Notes: a model not told the origin generated them from the sequence alone. 64,000 nt of DNA from an uncultured Lachnospiraceae bacterium (GCA_910579735.1 CAJTUZ010000017.1:15322-79321), one strand, 5' to 3'. Shown: positions 16,721 to 26,546, counted from the first letter of the stretch. Numbers and translations are program-made.

Positions 16721-17769
16721 TTGTGACGATTATTTTATTTCTGATCATTTTTGGCATTGTGGTGATATCCCATGAGTTCGGCCATTTTATTATCGGAAAA
16801 AGAAACGGCATCCGTGTCGTGGAGTTTGCGGTCGGTATGGGGCCTACGTTATTCTCGTTCCAAAAAGGAGAGACAAAGTATTCTTTAAAACTGCTGCCGT
16901 TTGGCGGCGCCTGTATGTTTGATGGCGACGACGGACTTGCGGGAGAAAACGGTGAGATCGACGAGCATTCTTTTCTGGCGGCGCCTGTGTGGGCAAGGAT
17001 CGCATCCGTGTTTGCCGGCCCGCTTTTCAATTTTCTATTGGCGTTTATTTTTTCGCTGATCGTTGTGGCGTTTAACGGTTCGGACAGACCCGTGATACAA
17101 CAGGTCGTGGACAATTCCGCAGCGCAGGATGCCGGTCTGCTGCCCGGGGACGAGATTATAAAGATCAACGGTGAAAGAACATATCTTTCCCGTGAAATTA
17201 CGCTGATTTCCGCACTGAACCGCGGAGAGGACATGGATATTCAGATAAAAAGAGACGGCCAGATACAGAATATTTCACTGACACCGCGTTACAGTGAAGC
17301 AGATGGCAGATATTATATCGGTCTGATATCGGGGGAAGAGATCAGGTGCAATCCGTTTCAGGTGTTTCAGTACAGCGTATATGAGATGCGTTATTGGGTG
17401 AAGATGACTTATAAAAGTCTTCTCATGATGCTGCAGGGACGTGTGACCAAAGATGAGGTTTCAGGACCGATTGGAATTGCGCAGATGGTCGGGGATAATT
17501 ATGAAGTAGCCAAATCTTATGGTACTTCCGTCGTTATTTTTACGATGATGAATATTGTTATTTTGCTGTCGGTCAACCTGGGCATTCTGAATCTTCTGCC
17601 GATTCCGGCGCTGGACGGCGGCAGGCTTGTATTCATGTTCATCGAAGTGCTGCGCGGCAAACCGATTGCCCCGGAAAAAGAGGGTATGGTGCATTTTGCA
17701 GGTCTGGTCGTGCTGATGGTGCTGATGGTCTTTGTCATGTATAATGATATCATGCGCATCATCCGTTAA
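16717..17769 (+). CDS. rseP: site-2 intramembrane metalloprotease RseP
   Basis: 350 residues. The zinc site HEFGH is in the first membrane helix (about residue 18) and the third ligand in NLLPIPALDGGRL near residue 290. A central PDZ domain spans about 125-205 (AQDAGLLPGDEIIKINGE). Two or three more helices close the C-terminus. Cleaves membrane-bound anti-sigma factors or signal remnants. The start codon is GTG at 16717, overlapping the dxr stop (GTGA), implying translational coupling. Last gene of the run before a terminator. Confidence 0.95.
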   Translation: MIVTIILFLIIFGIVVISHEFGHFIIGKRNGIRVVEFAVGMGPTLFSFQKGETKYSLKLLPFGGACMFDGDDGLAGENGEIDEHSFLAAPVWARIASVFAGPLFNFLLAFIFSLIVVAFNGSDRPVIQQVVDNSAAQDAGLLPGDEIIKINGERTYLSREITLISALNRGEDMDIQIKRDGQIQNISLTPRYSEADGRYYIGLISGEEIRCNPFQVFQYSVYEMRYWVKMTYKSLLMMLQGRVTKDEVSGPIGIAQMVGDNYEVAKSYGTSVVIFTMMNIVILLSVNLGILNLLPIPALDGGRLVFMFIEVLRGKPIAPEKEGMVHFAGLVVLMVLMVFVMYNDIMRIIR

Positions 17770-17824
17770 TTTTCTTACGCAGATTTACTAAATTACCCCC
17801 GGATTTTTTGGGTATGTTGTATTC

Positions 17825-17853
17825 TTGTCAAATTCCGGGATATCAGGTATAAT
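17825..17853 (+). promoter_or_regulatory. promoter of the PP2C-kinase genes
   Basis: TTGTCA at 17825-17830, 17-bp spacer, TATAAT at 17848-17853. The expected start near 17860 falls inside the 5' arm of the following terminator hairpin. The stretch 17891-18038 to the next gene holds another hairpin (GAATG at 17900-17904 with CATTC at 17919-17923). Confidence 0.8.
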
Positions 17854-17854
17854 C

Positions 17855-17890
17855 ATGACACATGACAGTACGGCATGTGTCATTTTTCTT
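17855..17890 (+). terminator. terminator of the uppS-rseP operon, overlapping a promoter
   Basis: Perfect 10-bp stem, ATGACACATG at 17855-17864 with CATGTGTCAT at 17874-17883, a 9-nt loop and TTTTTCTTT. Messages arriving from rseP contain the whole stem; messages started at the adjacent promoter would lack part of the 5' arm. Confidence 0.8.
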
Positions 17891-18038
17891 TAACATAAGA
17901 ATGACTCGCGAAGCGCGGCATTCGTTGTTTTATCATTTTCGCGGCAGTGTTCACTGCATTAATCAGAACAGACATTTTGTACGATGGAGAAGTTGTAGTT
18001 ACGGTTTCCGGTAAAACCGAAGAAACGCAGGGGAAAAT

Positions 18039-18746
18039 ATGGTAAGTGTATATTGGGAAAAAGGACCGTTCCGGCAGACCAATCAGGATTCGCTTGTGGT
18101 ACTGCAGGCATTGACAATGCGGGGACGTGTGTTGCTGGCCGCCGTGTGCGATGGTATGGGCGGTCTGGATGCGGGAGAATGTGCGAGCGGTTACCTGACG
18201 GAAGAACTCGTCACATGGTTCTATGATGGCCTGCTTCCGGCGCTTGCAAAAAGAAAGCCGTTATGGGTGATCAGACGCAGGGCGGAAAGAAAGATCTATC
18301 AGGTACAGAGCAGGCTTGAGCGGTATAGCGTAAAACAGAATCTGGAAATGGGCACGACATTGTCCCTTTTGGTAATCTGGGAGAAGAAATATCTGCTCTG
18401 GCATCTTGGAGACAGCCGGATCTATCGCATATCCGGAAAAAAGAGGGTAAAAACCAGGCAGCTTACCGTGGATCATGCGGACGCGCATAAGCGGCTGACC
18501 AAATGCGTAGGCAGTTTCGGCTTCTTCCTTCCCGACTTTAAAATGGGGACGGTCAAAAAGAACGAAGCGTTTCTGATCTGCAGCGACGGGTTCTGGAATA
18601 AGATCACGATAAACGAGATCGGAGAAGTTCTTTCTCCTTTCGGGATGACGGAAGAACGCTGCGACAGGCGGCTTCGGGAGATCGGGGAAGCGGCGCTGCA
18701 AAGAGGGGAACGGGACAATTTGTCGGCTGTCTATATAAAATGTTGA
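18039..18746 (+). CDS. PP2C-type Ser/Thr protein phosphatase
   Basis: 235 residues, metal-dependent phosphatase. Motifs in order: RQTNQDS, AAVCDGMGGLDAGE, GTTLSLL, LWHLGDSRIYR, CSDGFW and RDNLSAVYI; the metal-binding Asp residues are all present. It lies 25 nt before a membrane Ser/Thr kinase. In Firmicutes the PrpC/PrkC pair controls wall synthesis, spore germination or virulence, but it usually sits elsewhere, near rsgA. This gene is more diverged than PrpC, so the pair may be an additional signalling unit (inference). Confidence 0.88.
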   Translation: MVSVYWEKGPFRQTNQDSLVVLQALTMRGRVLLAAVCDGMGGLDAGECASGYLTEELVTWFYDGLLPALAKRKPLWVIRRRAERKIYQVQSRLERYSVKQNLEMGTTLSLLVIWEKKYLLWHLGDSRIYRISGKKRVKTRQLTVDHADAHKRLTKCVGSFGFFLPDFKMGTVKKNEAFLICSDGFWNKITINEIGEVLSPFGMTEERCDRRLREIGEAALQRGERDNLSAVYIKC

Positions 18747-18771
18747 TAAGTTTCGGGAAAAGGAGGCAGAC

Positions 18772-19935
18772 TTGGATAAAATTTTAATGGAAAAATATGA
18801 ACTTCGCAAAATACTGGGAGAAGGCGGCAGCAGTATCGTGTATCTGGCCTGGGACAGGCATCTGGAACGCTTCGCTGCCGTTAAGGAAACAAAAAGCACA
18901 GGAACGGAAGCGGACGATATTTTAAAAAAAGAGCGGGAACTGTTAAAGTCTTTGTCACATCCGATGCTGCCCGTCCTGTACGATTTCTTTCAGGAGGACA
19001 GGCAGTATCTGGTCATGGAATACATAGAAGGAATAAGTTTACATAACTATATAGAAAGAGAAGGCGCGATAACGGAAGAAAAGGCATGTGAATGGGCGCT
19101 GCAGTTACTGGGACTGCTGTCGTATCTGCACGCGGGGAATCCGCCCGTGATCTACAGAGACCTGAAGCCGGACAATATCATCATCTGTCCGGATGGCGGC
19201 CTGCGGGTGGTAGATTTCGGCGCCGCATTATTTATCCGCTATCAGGATCCGGGAGCGGAAGACATGGCAGGGACGATAGGGTATGCGGCGCCGGAACAGT
19301 TCGGATGGGAAGGCATGAGAGATGGCAGAGCGGATGAACGGAGCGATATTTATACGTTTGGCGCAACTTTTTATCATATGCTGACAGGATATAATCCGTC
19401 GTTTCCGCCATGCGGCATCCGCCCGGTGCGGTGTATGAATCCGCTGCTGACGACCGCAGTTGAACAGATTGTCGAAAAGTGTACGAAACCCGAACCGGAC
19501 AGGCGCTATCAGACGGTGGAAGAAGTAAGAAGAGATTTACTGCAGAGGGCTTCTTGTAAAAGAAAAAGGATATTCAGAAGCAAAGAGAGTTATATGATCC
19601 GGAAGATAGAAAAACGGATCCGTTTAACGCAGAAAAAAACAGTCGGCTTACTCGCCTGTGCAATATTCCTCTCCGGTATGGCGGCCGCCCTGTTCGGACT
19701 AACCGTGAGAGGAAGGGAACGGCCGCTGCCGGTTATTTTATATAATGCGCAGGGACAGAAGGTTATCGTCCGCTATGACAGCGTGTATGAAACCGATGGC
19801 AGCCTGATTATAGAGCTGGAGCCGCAGTTGTTTCCCTTAGAGGGGATACAGGCGCTTTCCGTCAGTCTGACAGACTGCGGCAGCGGTGAAAAGAGAGAGC
19901 GTATCTTTTATATACAAAGGAGCGGGATAGAGTAG
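18772..19935 (+). CDS. membrane Ser/Thr protein kinase (Hanks type)
   Basis: 387 residues. The kinase domain (about 5-265) has the Gly loop LGEGGSSIVYLA, the ATP-anchoring Lys in AAVKE, catalytic loop YRDLKPDN, DFG as VDFGAA and AAPEQFG. One transmembrane helix at about 285-307 is followed by a short extracellular domain of about 80 residues with no PASTA repeat. The start is TTG at 18772, 5 nt after AGGAGG at 18761-18766. Partner of the preceding phosphatase. The missing PASTA repeats suggest it does not sense muropeptides in the PrkC manner. Confidence 0.88.
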   Translation: MDKILMEKYELRKILGEGGSSIVYLAWDRHLERFAAVKETKSTGTEADDILKKERELLKSLSHPMLPVLYDFFQEDRQYLVMEYIEGISLHNYIEREGAITEEKACEWALQLLGLLSYLHAGNPPVIYRDLKPDNIIICPDGGLRVVDFGAALFIRYQDPGAEDMAGTIGYAAPEQFGWEGMRDGRADERSDIYTFGATFYHMLTGYNPSFPPCGIRPVRCMNPLLTTAVEQIVEKCTKPEPDRRYQTVEEVRRDLLQRASCKRKRIFRSKESYMIRKIEKRIRLTQKKTVGLLACAIFLSGMAAALFGLTVRGRERPLPVILYNAQGQKVIVRYDSVYETDGSLIIELEPQLFPLEGIQALSVSLTDCGSGEKRERIFYIQRSGIE

Positions 19936-19967
19936 GATAAAAAATTCTGCAGTATCCGGGAAAAGAA

Positions 19968-19997
19968 TTGTTTTCCGACGCAGAGGTGGTTTATAAT
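19968..19997 (+). promoter_or_regulatory. ispG promoter
   Basis: TTGTTT at 19968-19973, 18-bp spacer, TATAAT at 19992-19997. A second TATAAT at 20002-20007 lacks a matching -35. Confidence 0.6.
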
Positions 19998-20047
19998 AAA
20001 GTATAATGTCTTCCGATAAGAAGAAAGAACAGAAATGAGGTAGAAAT

Positions 20048-21103
20048 ATGCACAGAGAACATACAAGGACCGTAACGATCGGCGATAGAGTGATCGGCGG
20101 CGGCAATCCTGTTTTGATACAGTCCATGACCAATACAAGGACGGAAGATGCTGAGGCAACAACGGCACAGATCCTGCGTTTGGAGCAGGCGGGATGTGAG
20201 ATCATCCGTGTTACGGTACCTACGATCGAAGCGGCGCAGGCCATTGCGGAAATTAAGAAAAGGATCCATATTCCGCTGGTAGCGGATATTCATTTCGACT
20301 ATAAGATGGCAATCGCAGCGATCGAAAACGGCGCAGATAAGATCCGTATCAATCCTGGCAATATCGGCGGCAGAGAAAAACTGGCGGCAGTGGTAGCCGC
20401 AGCCAGGGAAAGGAATATTCCGATCAGAGTCGGTGTCAACAGCGGTTCTTTGGAGAAAGAACTGGTTGAGAAGTATCACGGCGTAACGGCGGATGGGATC
20501 GTAGAGAGCGCTCTGGATAAGGTACATATGATAGAGGAGGAAGACTATGAGAACATGGTCATCAGCATCAAATCATCCGATGTGCTGATGTGTATCAGAG
20601 CGCATGAGATTCTGGCAAAAAAGACTTTGTATCCTTTACATGTCGGCATTACGGAATCGGGCACGCTGCTTAGCGGGAATATCAAATCAGGGATAGGTCT
20701 CGGGGTGATCCTCTATCAGGGGATCGGTGATACGATACGGGTTTCTCTGACGGGAGATCCGGTAGAGGAGATTAAATCAGCGAAACTGATCCTGCGGACA
20801 CTCGGTCTGCGCAAAGGTGGTATCGAAGTTGTCTCCTGCCCGACCTGCGGCAGAACGAAAATAGATCTGATCGGCCTTGCGAATCAGGTGGAAGCCATGA
20901 CGGCGGATATTCCGCTGGATATTAAAGTGGCGGTCATGGGATGCGCCGTTAACGGACCGGGAGAAGCGAAAGAAGCAGATATCGGTATTGCAGGCGGTAT
21001 CGGCGAGGGTTTATTGATAAAGCGTGGAGAAATTATCAGGAAAGTACCGGAGGAGGAATTGTTAAATACCCTGCGGGAGGAACTGCTCCACTGGCAAGAA
21101 TAG
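20048..21103 (+). CDS. ispG: 4-hydroxy-3-methylbut-2-enyl diphosphate synthase (flavodoxin)
   Basis: 351 residues; iron-sulfur enzyme of the MEP pathway, converting MEcPP to HMBPP. The TIM barrel part has IQSMTNTRTEDAEAT and VADIHFDYKMA. The C-terminal part holds the [4Fe-4S] ligands in SCPTCGRTKID and MGCAVNGPGEAKEADIG. Length is normal for the short bacterial form. AAATGAGG precedes the ATG. A hairpin (AAGCGG 21110-21115, CCGCTT 21127-21132) separates it from polC. Confidence 0.96.
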   Translation: MHREHTRTVTIGDRVIGGGNPVLIQSMTNTRTEDAEATTAQILRLEQAGCEIIRVTVPTIEAAQAIAEIKKRIHIPLVADIHFDYKMAIAAIENGADKIRINPGNIGGREKLAAVVAAARERNIPIRVGVNSGSLEKELVEKYHGVTADGIVESALDKVHMIEEEDYENMVISIKSSDVLMCIRAHEILAKKTLYPLHVGITESGTLLSGNIKSGIGLGVILYQGIGDTIRVSLTGDPVEEIKSAKLILRTLGLRKGGIEVVSCPTCGRTKIDLIGLANQVEAMTADIPLDIKVAVMGCAVNGPGEAKEADIGIAGGIGEGLLIKRGEIIRKVPEEELLNTLREELLHWQE

Positions 21104-21146
21104 GTTAAAAAGCGGTTATTCTGAATCCGCTTCATGGAGGATCGCA

Positions 21147-24100
21147 TTGGCTAAGAAGTTTTTTGACGTATTTCCGACTTTAAAACTGGATAGTGGGATG
21201 ACGGATCTGTTTGAACAGGTCATGGTGGAAAAAATTTCTGCAACGAAACGGAAAGATTTTTTGCGGATCTATCTTTCTTCGGACAGACTGATACAGAAAG
21301 AAGATATATTCCGTGTGGAACAGGAGATGAAAAGGCAGTTTTTCCCCAACATGCCCATAACGCTCCGTATTTATGAAAGATATCACCTTTCCGCCCAGTA
21401 TAATCCGCAGAAGCTTATGGATATCTACCGTGAGAGCATTTTGCTGGAGCTGCGGGAATATTCGCCGATCGAATATAACCTGTTTAAGAACGCGGATATA
21501 ACGTATCCTTCCGAAAAACAGATTATGTTAACCATTGAGGATACGGTCATGGGAAAGGGGAAGTCAGAGGAACTCGTACGGATCCTCGAGAAGATCTATA
21601 ACGAAAGATGCGGTCTGTCCGTGGAGGTTCTGACTGCGTACAAAGAACATAAGACCGGGAAATATAAAGAAGATGACGATAAGAAGCTGGCAATGCAGAT
21701 TGCGGCGATCTCAGCCAGAGCCGGTTACGGGAATGCAGTTTCAGAAGATGCAGATATGTCCGAGGGAATGGACGGTCAGGTACTGTCTGCATCTGTGCAG
21801 GATGCGGCAGCAGGATCAGGGCAGAATATGGTAAAAGGCGTTTCGTCCGATGGCGGGGCCGTGAAAACGGATAAAACAGACCGGATGGCCGGCATGGGAG
21901 CGCCGGGAAAGACTGGTGCGGCCGGCAGGACAGGCGCGGCCGGCAAAGGCGATATGCGCCGTGCGCTGAAACGCTCCGACAATCCGGATGTTTTATTCGG
22001 CAGGGATTTTGACGAAGAGGCGATGCCTATGGAGGAAGTCATAGGAGAGATCGGGGATATCGTCGTGCGCGGCAGGGTTCTGAATATGGATAAACGTGAG
22101 ATCAAGAATGAGAGAATGATTCTGATCTATGATATTTCGGACTTTACCGATACGATGACAATCAAGATTTTTATAACGAACGAGCAGTATGAAGAGCTGA
22201 CGGCAGAGCTTAAGCCGGGGGCTTTTGTGAAGATCAAGGGTACGGCGATCGTAGATAAATTTGACCATGAGCTGACGGTAGGTTCTGTTTACGGGGTGAA
22301 AAAGATACCGGATTTCACGGTATCGCGCGTGGATACGAGCGTGCATAAGCGGGTGGAACTGCACTGCCATACGAAAATGAGCGATATGGACGGTGTGTCG
22401 GAAGTGAAAGACATTGTAAAAAGAGCCTATAAATGGGGGCATCAGGCGATCGCCATAACCGATCACGGCGTGCTGCAGTCTTTCCCGGACGCCAATCATG
22501 TCTGGGAGGATCTGTGGAAGGCAGAGAAAAGCAAGAGAAAAGATGCCGGTGAAGAAGAACCGGACAAACAGGACTTTTTTAAGATCATTTATGGTGTGGA
22601 AGCTTACCTGGTCGACGATCTGAAAGAAATTGTCACAAATGATAAAGGGCAGGATCTGACAGCATCTTTTGTGGTATTCGATATCGAGACGACGGGGTTT
22701 TCGCCGGTGAATAACAGGATCATAGAGATCGGGGCAGTCAGAGTGGAAAACGGATCGATAACGGATCGGTTCTCTGCTTTTGTCAATCCGGATGTGCCGA
22801 TTCCGTATGAAATTGAAAAACTGACGGGGATCCGTGACGATATGGTGATGGGAGAGCCGCAGATAGATGTCATTTTGCCGCAGTTTCTGCAGTTTTGTGA
22901 AGGGGCGGTCCTGGTGGCGCACAATGCCGGTTTTGATATGAGTTTTATCATGGAAAACTGTGACAGAATGGATATCGCACATGATTTTACGTATGTCGAT
23001 ACGGTAGGTATCGCCAGGGTATTGCTGCCCGGACAGGCGAAGCATACGCTTGATGCCGTGGCCAAAACGCTTGGAGTATCGTTGGAGAATCATCACCGCG
23101 CGGTAGACGATGCGGAAGCGACGGCGGAGATCTTTGTGAAATTTATTCCGATGTTTGCGGAAGCGGGCGCAGAGACGCTTGCCCAGGTAAACGCCATGGG
23201 CAAATCCAGTCCCGATATTGTAAAAAAACTGCCTACTTACCATGCGATCATCTTAGCCAAGAACAATGTGGGGCGTATGAATCTGTACCGCCTTGTTTCG
23301 GAGTCCCATTTGCATTATTTCGCCAGAAGGCCGCGGATTCCCAAGAGTCTGTTTATGCAGTACCGGGAAGGACTTCTGCTTGGCAGCGCCTGTGAAGCAG
23401 GGGAACTTTACCGCGCCCTGCTTGATGGCAGATCGGATGCGGAGATTGCCAGAATTGTCCGTTTCTATGATTATCTTGAGATTCAGCCGCTTGGCAATAA
23501 CAGGTTTATGATAGAGTCCGAAAAACTGCCGCAGATCAATTCCATGGAAGATATTATGGAGATCAACAAAAAAATCGTGAAGTTGGGAGAGCAGTTTCAT
23601 AAGCCGGTGGCAGCGACATGCGACGTGCATTTTCTCGATCCGGAAGATGAGATATACCGCCGGATCATTATGGCAGGACAGCATTTTTCCGATGCGGATA
23701 ACCAGGCGCCTTTGTATCTGCGGACAACGGAGGAGATGCTGGAGGAGTTTGCCTATCTTGGCAGCGACAAGGCAAAAGAGGTCGTGATCACCAATACGAA
23801 CCGGATCGCAGATATGATAGAATGTATGTCTCCGGTACGGCCGGATAAATGCCCGCCGGTCATTGCGGACAGCGATAAACAGCTGACGGATATCTGTTAT
23901 AAAAAGGCGCATGAACTGTACGGAGAAAAACTGCCGCAGATCGTGGAAGACCGTTTGGAGAAAGAACTGCATTCCATTATCTCCAACGGCTTTGCCGTTA
24001 TGTATATCATTGCGCAGAAATTGGTGTGGAAATCGGTGGAGGACGGTTATCTGGTAGGATCCAGAGGTTCCGTCGGTTCTTCCTTTGTGGCCAATATGGC

Positions 24101-25751
24101 GGGTATCACAGAAGTAAATTCACTAAGTCCGCATTATCTGTGTCCAAATTGTCATTACTATGATTTCGATTCGGAAGAAGTAAGCGCTTTCAGCGGCGGC
24201 GCAGGATGCGATATGCCTGATAAAGACTGTCCTGTCTGCGGTACGCCGCTGCAGAAAGAAGGATTTGATATTCCGTTTGAAACGTTCCTCGGATTCAAAG
24301 GCGATAAAGAGCCGGATATCGATCTTAACTTTTCCGGAGAATACCAGAGTAAGGCGCATAAATATACGGAAGTTATTTTCGGACACGGGCAGACTTATCG
24401 TGCGGGAACGATCGGCACGCTGGCGGATAAGACGGCGTACGGGTATGTAAAAAACTATTATGAAGACCGCGGTGTACAGAAAAGAGTCTGTGAGATCAAC
24501 CGGCTCGTTTCCGGCTGTACCGGCGTCAGAAGAAGTACGGGCCAGCATCCGGGCGGTATCGTCGTATTGCCGGTAGGGGAGGATATCAATTCTTTTACGC
24601 CGGTTCAGCATCCGGCCAATGATATGAAGACCGATATCGTAACCACGCATTTTGATTATCACTCAATCGATCACAATCTGCTCAAATTAGATATACTCGG
24701 GCATGATGATCCGACGATGATCCGTATGCTGCAGGATATGACGGGGATCGATCCGGTGAAGATTCCGCTTGACGATAAACAGGTGATGTCGCTTTTTGCA
24801 TCCACAGAAGCGTTAGGCGTGACGCCGGATCAGATCGGCGGCTGTAAGTTAGGGTGTCTCGGCATCCCGGAATTCGGCACGGAATTTGCCATGCAGATGG
24901 TCATCGATGCCAAACCGAAATGCTTTACCGACCTTGTGCGGATCGCAGGGCTCGCACACGGAACCGATGTGTGGTTAGGAAATGCCCAGACATTGATCGA
25001 AGAGGGTACGGCGACGATATCCACGGCAATCTGCTGCCGTGACGATATTATGATCTATCTGATGCATATGGGCGTGGAACCGGCGCTTTCTTTTACCATT
25101 ATGGAGAGTGTACGTAAGGGTAAAGGATTAAAACCCGAGTGGGAAGAGGCTATGGTGGCGGCAAATGTGCCGGAATGGTATATCTGGTCGTGTAAGAAGA
25201 TCAAATATATGTTTCCGAAGGCGCATGCGGCGGCTTATGTTATGATGGCATGGCGCATCGCTTATTGCAAGATCAATTATCCGCTGGCGTATTATGCGGC
25301 CTTTTTCAGCATCCGTGCATCGGGATTTTCCTACGAGCTGATGTGTCAGGGACAGCAGCATTTACTGGATATGATAGCGGATTATAAGCGCAGAAGCGAT
25401 ACTCTTTCGAAGAAAGAGCAGGATTCCTACCGGGATATGAAGATCGTGCAGGAGATGTATGCAAGAGGATTTGAATTTGCACCGATTGACATTTTTACCG
25501 CGCAGGCGAGACTGTTCCAGGTAGCAGGCGTCAATCAGCTGATGCCGTCCTTAAACAGTATCGACGGACTTGGTGAAAAGGCGGCGGAAGCCGTTGTGGA
25601 AGCGGCCAAAGATGGGCCGTTCCTTTCGAAAGACGATTTCAGACAGCGCACGAAGGTTTCCGCAACGGTAACGGAATTTATGGACAGCCTGGGACTGCTT
25701 GGCGATCTGCCGGAGTCAAACCAGATCAGTCTGTTTGATTTTGCGATGTAG
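21147..25751 (+). CDS. polC: DNA polymerase III alpha subunit, PolC type
   Basis: 1,534 residues, the replicative Gram-positive polymerase with built-in proofreading. Order of domains: N-terminal region (1-190), a Gly/Ala linker (about 200-265), OB fold (about 285-385), PHP domain from about 400 (HCHTKMSDMDGVSE), DEDDh 3'-5' exonuclease at about 507-670 (VFDIETTGFSP, HNAGFDMSF), the rest of PHP, the zinc site near 997 (CPNCHYYDF, CPVCGTPL) and the catalytic Asp pair in PDIDLNFSG near 1055. The start is TTG at 21147, 6 nt after GGAGG at 21136-21140. Length is slightly above the usual 1,440 because of the linker. Confidence 0.97.
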   Translation: MAKKFFDVFPTLKLDSGMTDLFEQVMVEKISATKRKDFLRIYLSSDRLIQKEDIFRVEQEMKRQFFPNMPITLRIYERYHLSAQYNPQKLMDIYRESILLELREYSPIEYNLFKNADITYPSEKQIMLTIEDTVMGKGKSEELVRILEKIYNERCGLSVEVLTAYKEHKTGKYKEDDDKKLAMQIAAISARAGYGNAVSEDADMSEGMDGQVLSASVQDAAAGSGQNMVKGVSSDGGAVKTDKTDRMAGMGAPGKTGAAGRTGAAGKGDMRRALKRSDNPDVLFGRDFDEEAMPMEEVIGEIGDIVVRGRVLNMDKREIKNERMILIYDISDFTDTMTIKIFITNEQYEELTAELKPGAFVKIKGTAIVDKFDHELTVGSVYGVKKIPDFTVSRVDTSVHKRVELHCHTKMSDMDGVSEVKDIVKRAYKWGHQAIAITDHGVLQSFPDANHVWEDLWKAEKSKRKDAGEEEPDKQDFFKIIYGVEAYLVDDLKEIVTNDKGQDLTASFVVFDIETTGFSPVNNRIIEIGAVRVENGSITDRFSAFVNPDVPIPYEIEKLTGIRDDMVMGEPQIDVILPQFLQFCEGAVLVAHNAGFDMSFIMENCDRMDIAHDFTYVDTVGIARVLLPGQAKHTLDAVAKTLGVSLENHHRAVDDAEATAEIFVKFIPMFAEAGAETLAQVNAMGKSSPDIVKKLPTYHAIILAKNNVGRMNLYRLVSESHLHYFARRPRIPKSLFMQYREGLLLGSACEAGELYRALLDGRSDAEIARIVRFYDYLEIQPLGNNRFMIESEKLPQINSMEDIMEINKKIVKLGEQFHKPVAATCDVHFLDPEDEIYRRIIMAGQHFSDADNQAPLYLRTTEEMLEEFAYLGSDKAKEVVITNTNRIADMIECMSPVRPDKCPPVIADSDKQLTDICYKKAHELYGEKLPQIVEDRLEKELHSIISNGFAVMYIIAQKLVWKSVEDGYLVGSRGSVGSSFVANMAGITEVNSLSPHYLCPNCHYYDFDSEEVSAFSGGAGCDMPDKDCPVCGTPLQKEGFDIPFETFLGFKGDKEPDIDLNFSGEYQSKAHKYTEVIFGHGQTYRAGTIGTLADKTAYGYVKNYYEDRGVQKRVCEINRLVSGCTGVRRSTGQHPGGIVVLPVGEDINSFTPVQHPANDMKTDIVTTHFDYHSIDHNLLKLDILGHDDPTMIRMLQDMTGIDPVKIPLDDKQVMSLFASTEALGVTPDQIGGCKLGCLGIPEFGTEFAMQMVIDAKPKCFTDLVRIAGLAHGTDVWLGNAQTLIEEGTATISTAICCRDDIMIYLMHMGVEPALSFTIMESVRKGKGLKPEWEEAMVAANVPEWYIWSCKKIKYMFPKAHAAAYVMMAWRIAYCKINYPLAYYAAFFSIRASGFSYELMCQGQQHLLDMIADYKRRSDTLSKKEQDSYRDMKIVQEMYARGFEFAPIDIFTAQARLFQVAGVNQLMPSLNSIDGLGEKAAEAVVEAAKDGPFLSKDDFRQRTKVSATVTEFMDSLGLLGDLPESNQISLFDFAM

Positions 25752-25803
25752 TAAGAGCGGGCGTTTCCTGTAGATTTTGATTAAAGGATACAGAGTGCCA
25801 ATC

Positions 25804-25832
25804 TTTACAAACAACGGGCAAAATGGTATACT
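25804..25832 (+). promoter_or_regulatory. carbonic anhydrase promoter
   Basis: TTTACA at 25804-25809, 17-bp spacer, TATACT at 25827-25832 with TG one base upstream (extended -10). Confidence 0.75.
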
Positions 25833-25865
25833 CTAAAGCAACAAAACAAAAAGGAGGAATTTCAT

Positions 25866-26441
25866 ATGTCACATGGAAAAGGTCTTTCCGCAGACGAAGC
25901 GCTGCTCAAATTACAGCAGGGCAACGAAAAATATTTAAATGCATCCGCAAATCCGGGAGATGTATCTCCTGCCATACGTAAGGATACATGCGAAAATGGC
26001 CAGCATCCGTATGCAACCGTTATCACCTGTTCCGATTCCCGCGTTATTCCGGAGAGTATTTTCTCGGCAGGCATCGGTGAGTTGTTCACCATTCGCGTTG
26101 CGGGAAATGTTGTTAACAATTTCGAGATCGGAAGCGTAGAATATGCGGCAGATCATCTTGGAACAAATCTGGTTGTTGTGCTCGGCCACACGAACTGCGG
26201 CGCTGTAGGAGCGGCAATGAGCGGCCCCGGAGAAGGGTTTATCAAATCCATTACGGATGAGATACAGGCTGCAATAGGGGATGAAAAGGACGGATATAAA
26301 GCAAGCTGTCTGAATGTCAGAAACAGCATAGCTAAAATTGAAAAGAGCTTACATATTCCCGCAGGCCAGGACAAAGACGGTTTAAAAGTAGTAGGGGCAA
26401 TCTATCATATCGAAGATGGTCATGTGGAATTTATGAAATAA
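25866..26441 (+). CDS. beta-class carbonic anhydrase
   Basis: 191 residues; interconverts CO2 and bicarbonate. Zinc ligands are visible in TCSDSRVIPE (Cys, and the Asp-Arg dyad) and in GHTNCGAVGAA (His and Cys). AAGGAGG lies upstream. Single-gene unit with its own promoter and a perfect terminator, consistent with separate control, for instance at low CO2 (inference). Confidence 0.95.
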   Translation: MSHGKGLSADEALLKLQQGNEKYLNASANPGDVSPAIRKDTCENGQHPYATVITCSDSRVIPESIFSAGIGELFTIRVAGNVVNNFEIGSVEYAADHLGTNLVVVLGHTNCGAVGAAMSGPGEGFIKSITDEIQAAIGDEKDGYKASCLNVRNSIAKIEKSLHIPAGQDKDGLKVVGAIYHIEDGHVEFMK

Positions 26442-26456
26442 AGAGAACGATGTATG

Positions 26457-26485
26457 GAACCGGCAGTCCTGCCGGTTCTTTTTTT
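26457..26485 (+). terminator. carbonic anhydrase terminator
   Basis: GAACCGGCAG at 26457-26466 pairs with CTGCCGGTTC at 26469-26478, then eight or more T. Confidence 0.9.
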
Positions 26486-26546
26486 GTGCCCATTTTTGGA
26501 GCCGTTCATATAATAGAGCATAGGAAAAAAGGAGAAATTTGAGTTT

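Noticed and set aside
21993..23243. Long open frame on the minus strand inside polC (about 416 codons)
   Set aside because: Shadow of the polC coding strand; translation is rich in His, Arg and Cys with no recognisable domain.
26484..26514. Sporulation sigma promoter before the SleC-like gene
   Set aside because: CATATAATA at 26507-26515 fits a sigma-K or sigma-E -10, but no matching -35 is at the right distance; a sigma-A reading with a 19-bp spacer is equally weak.
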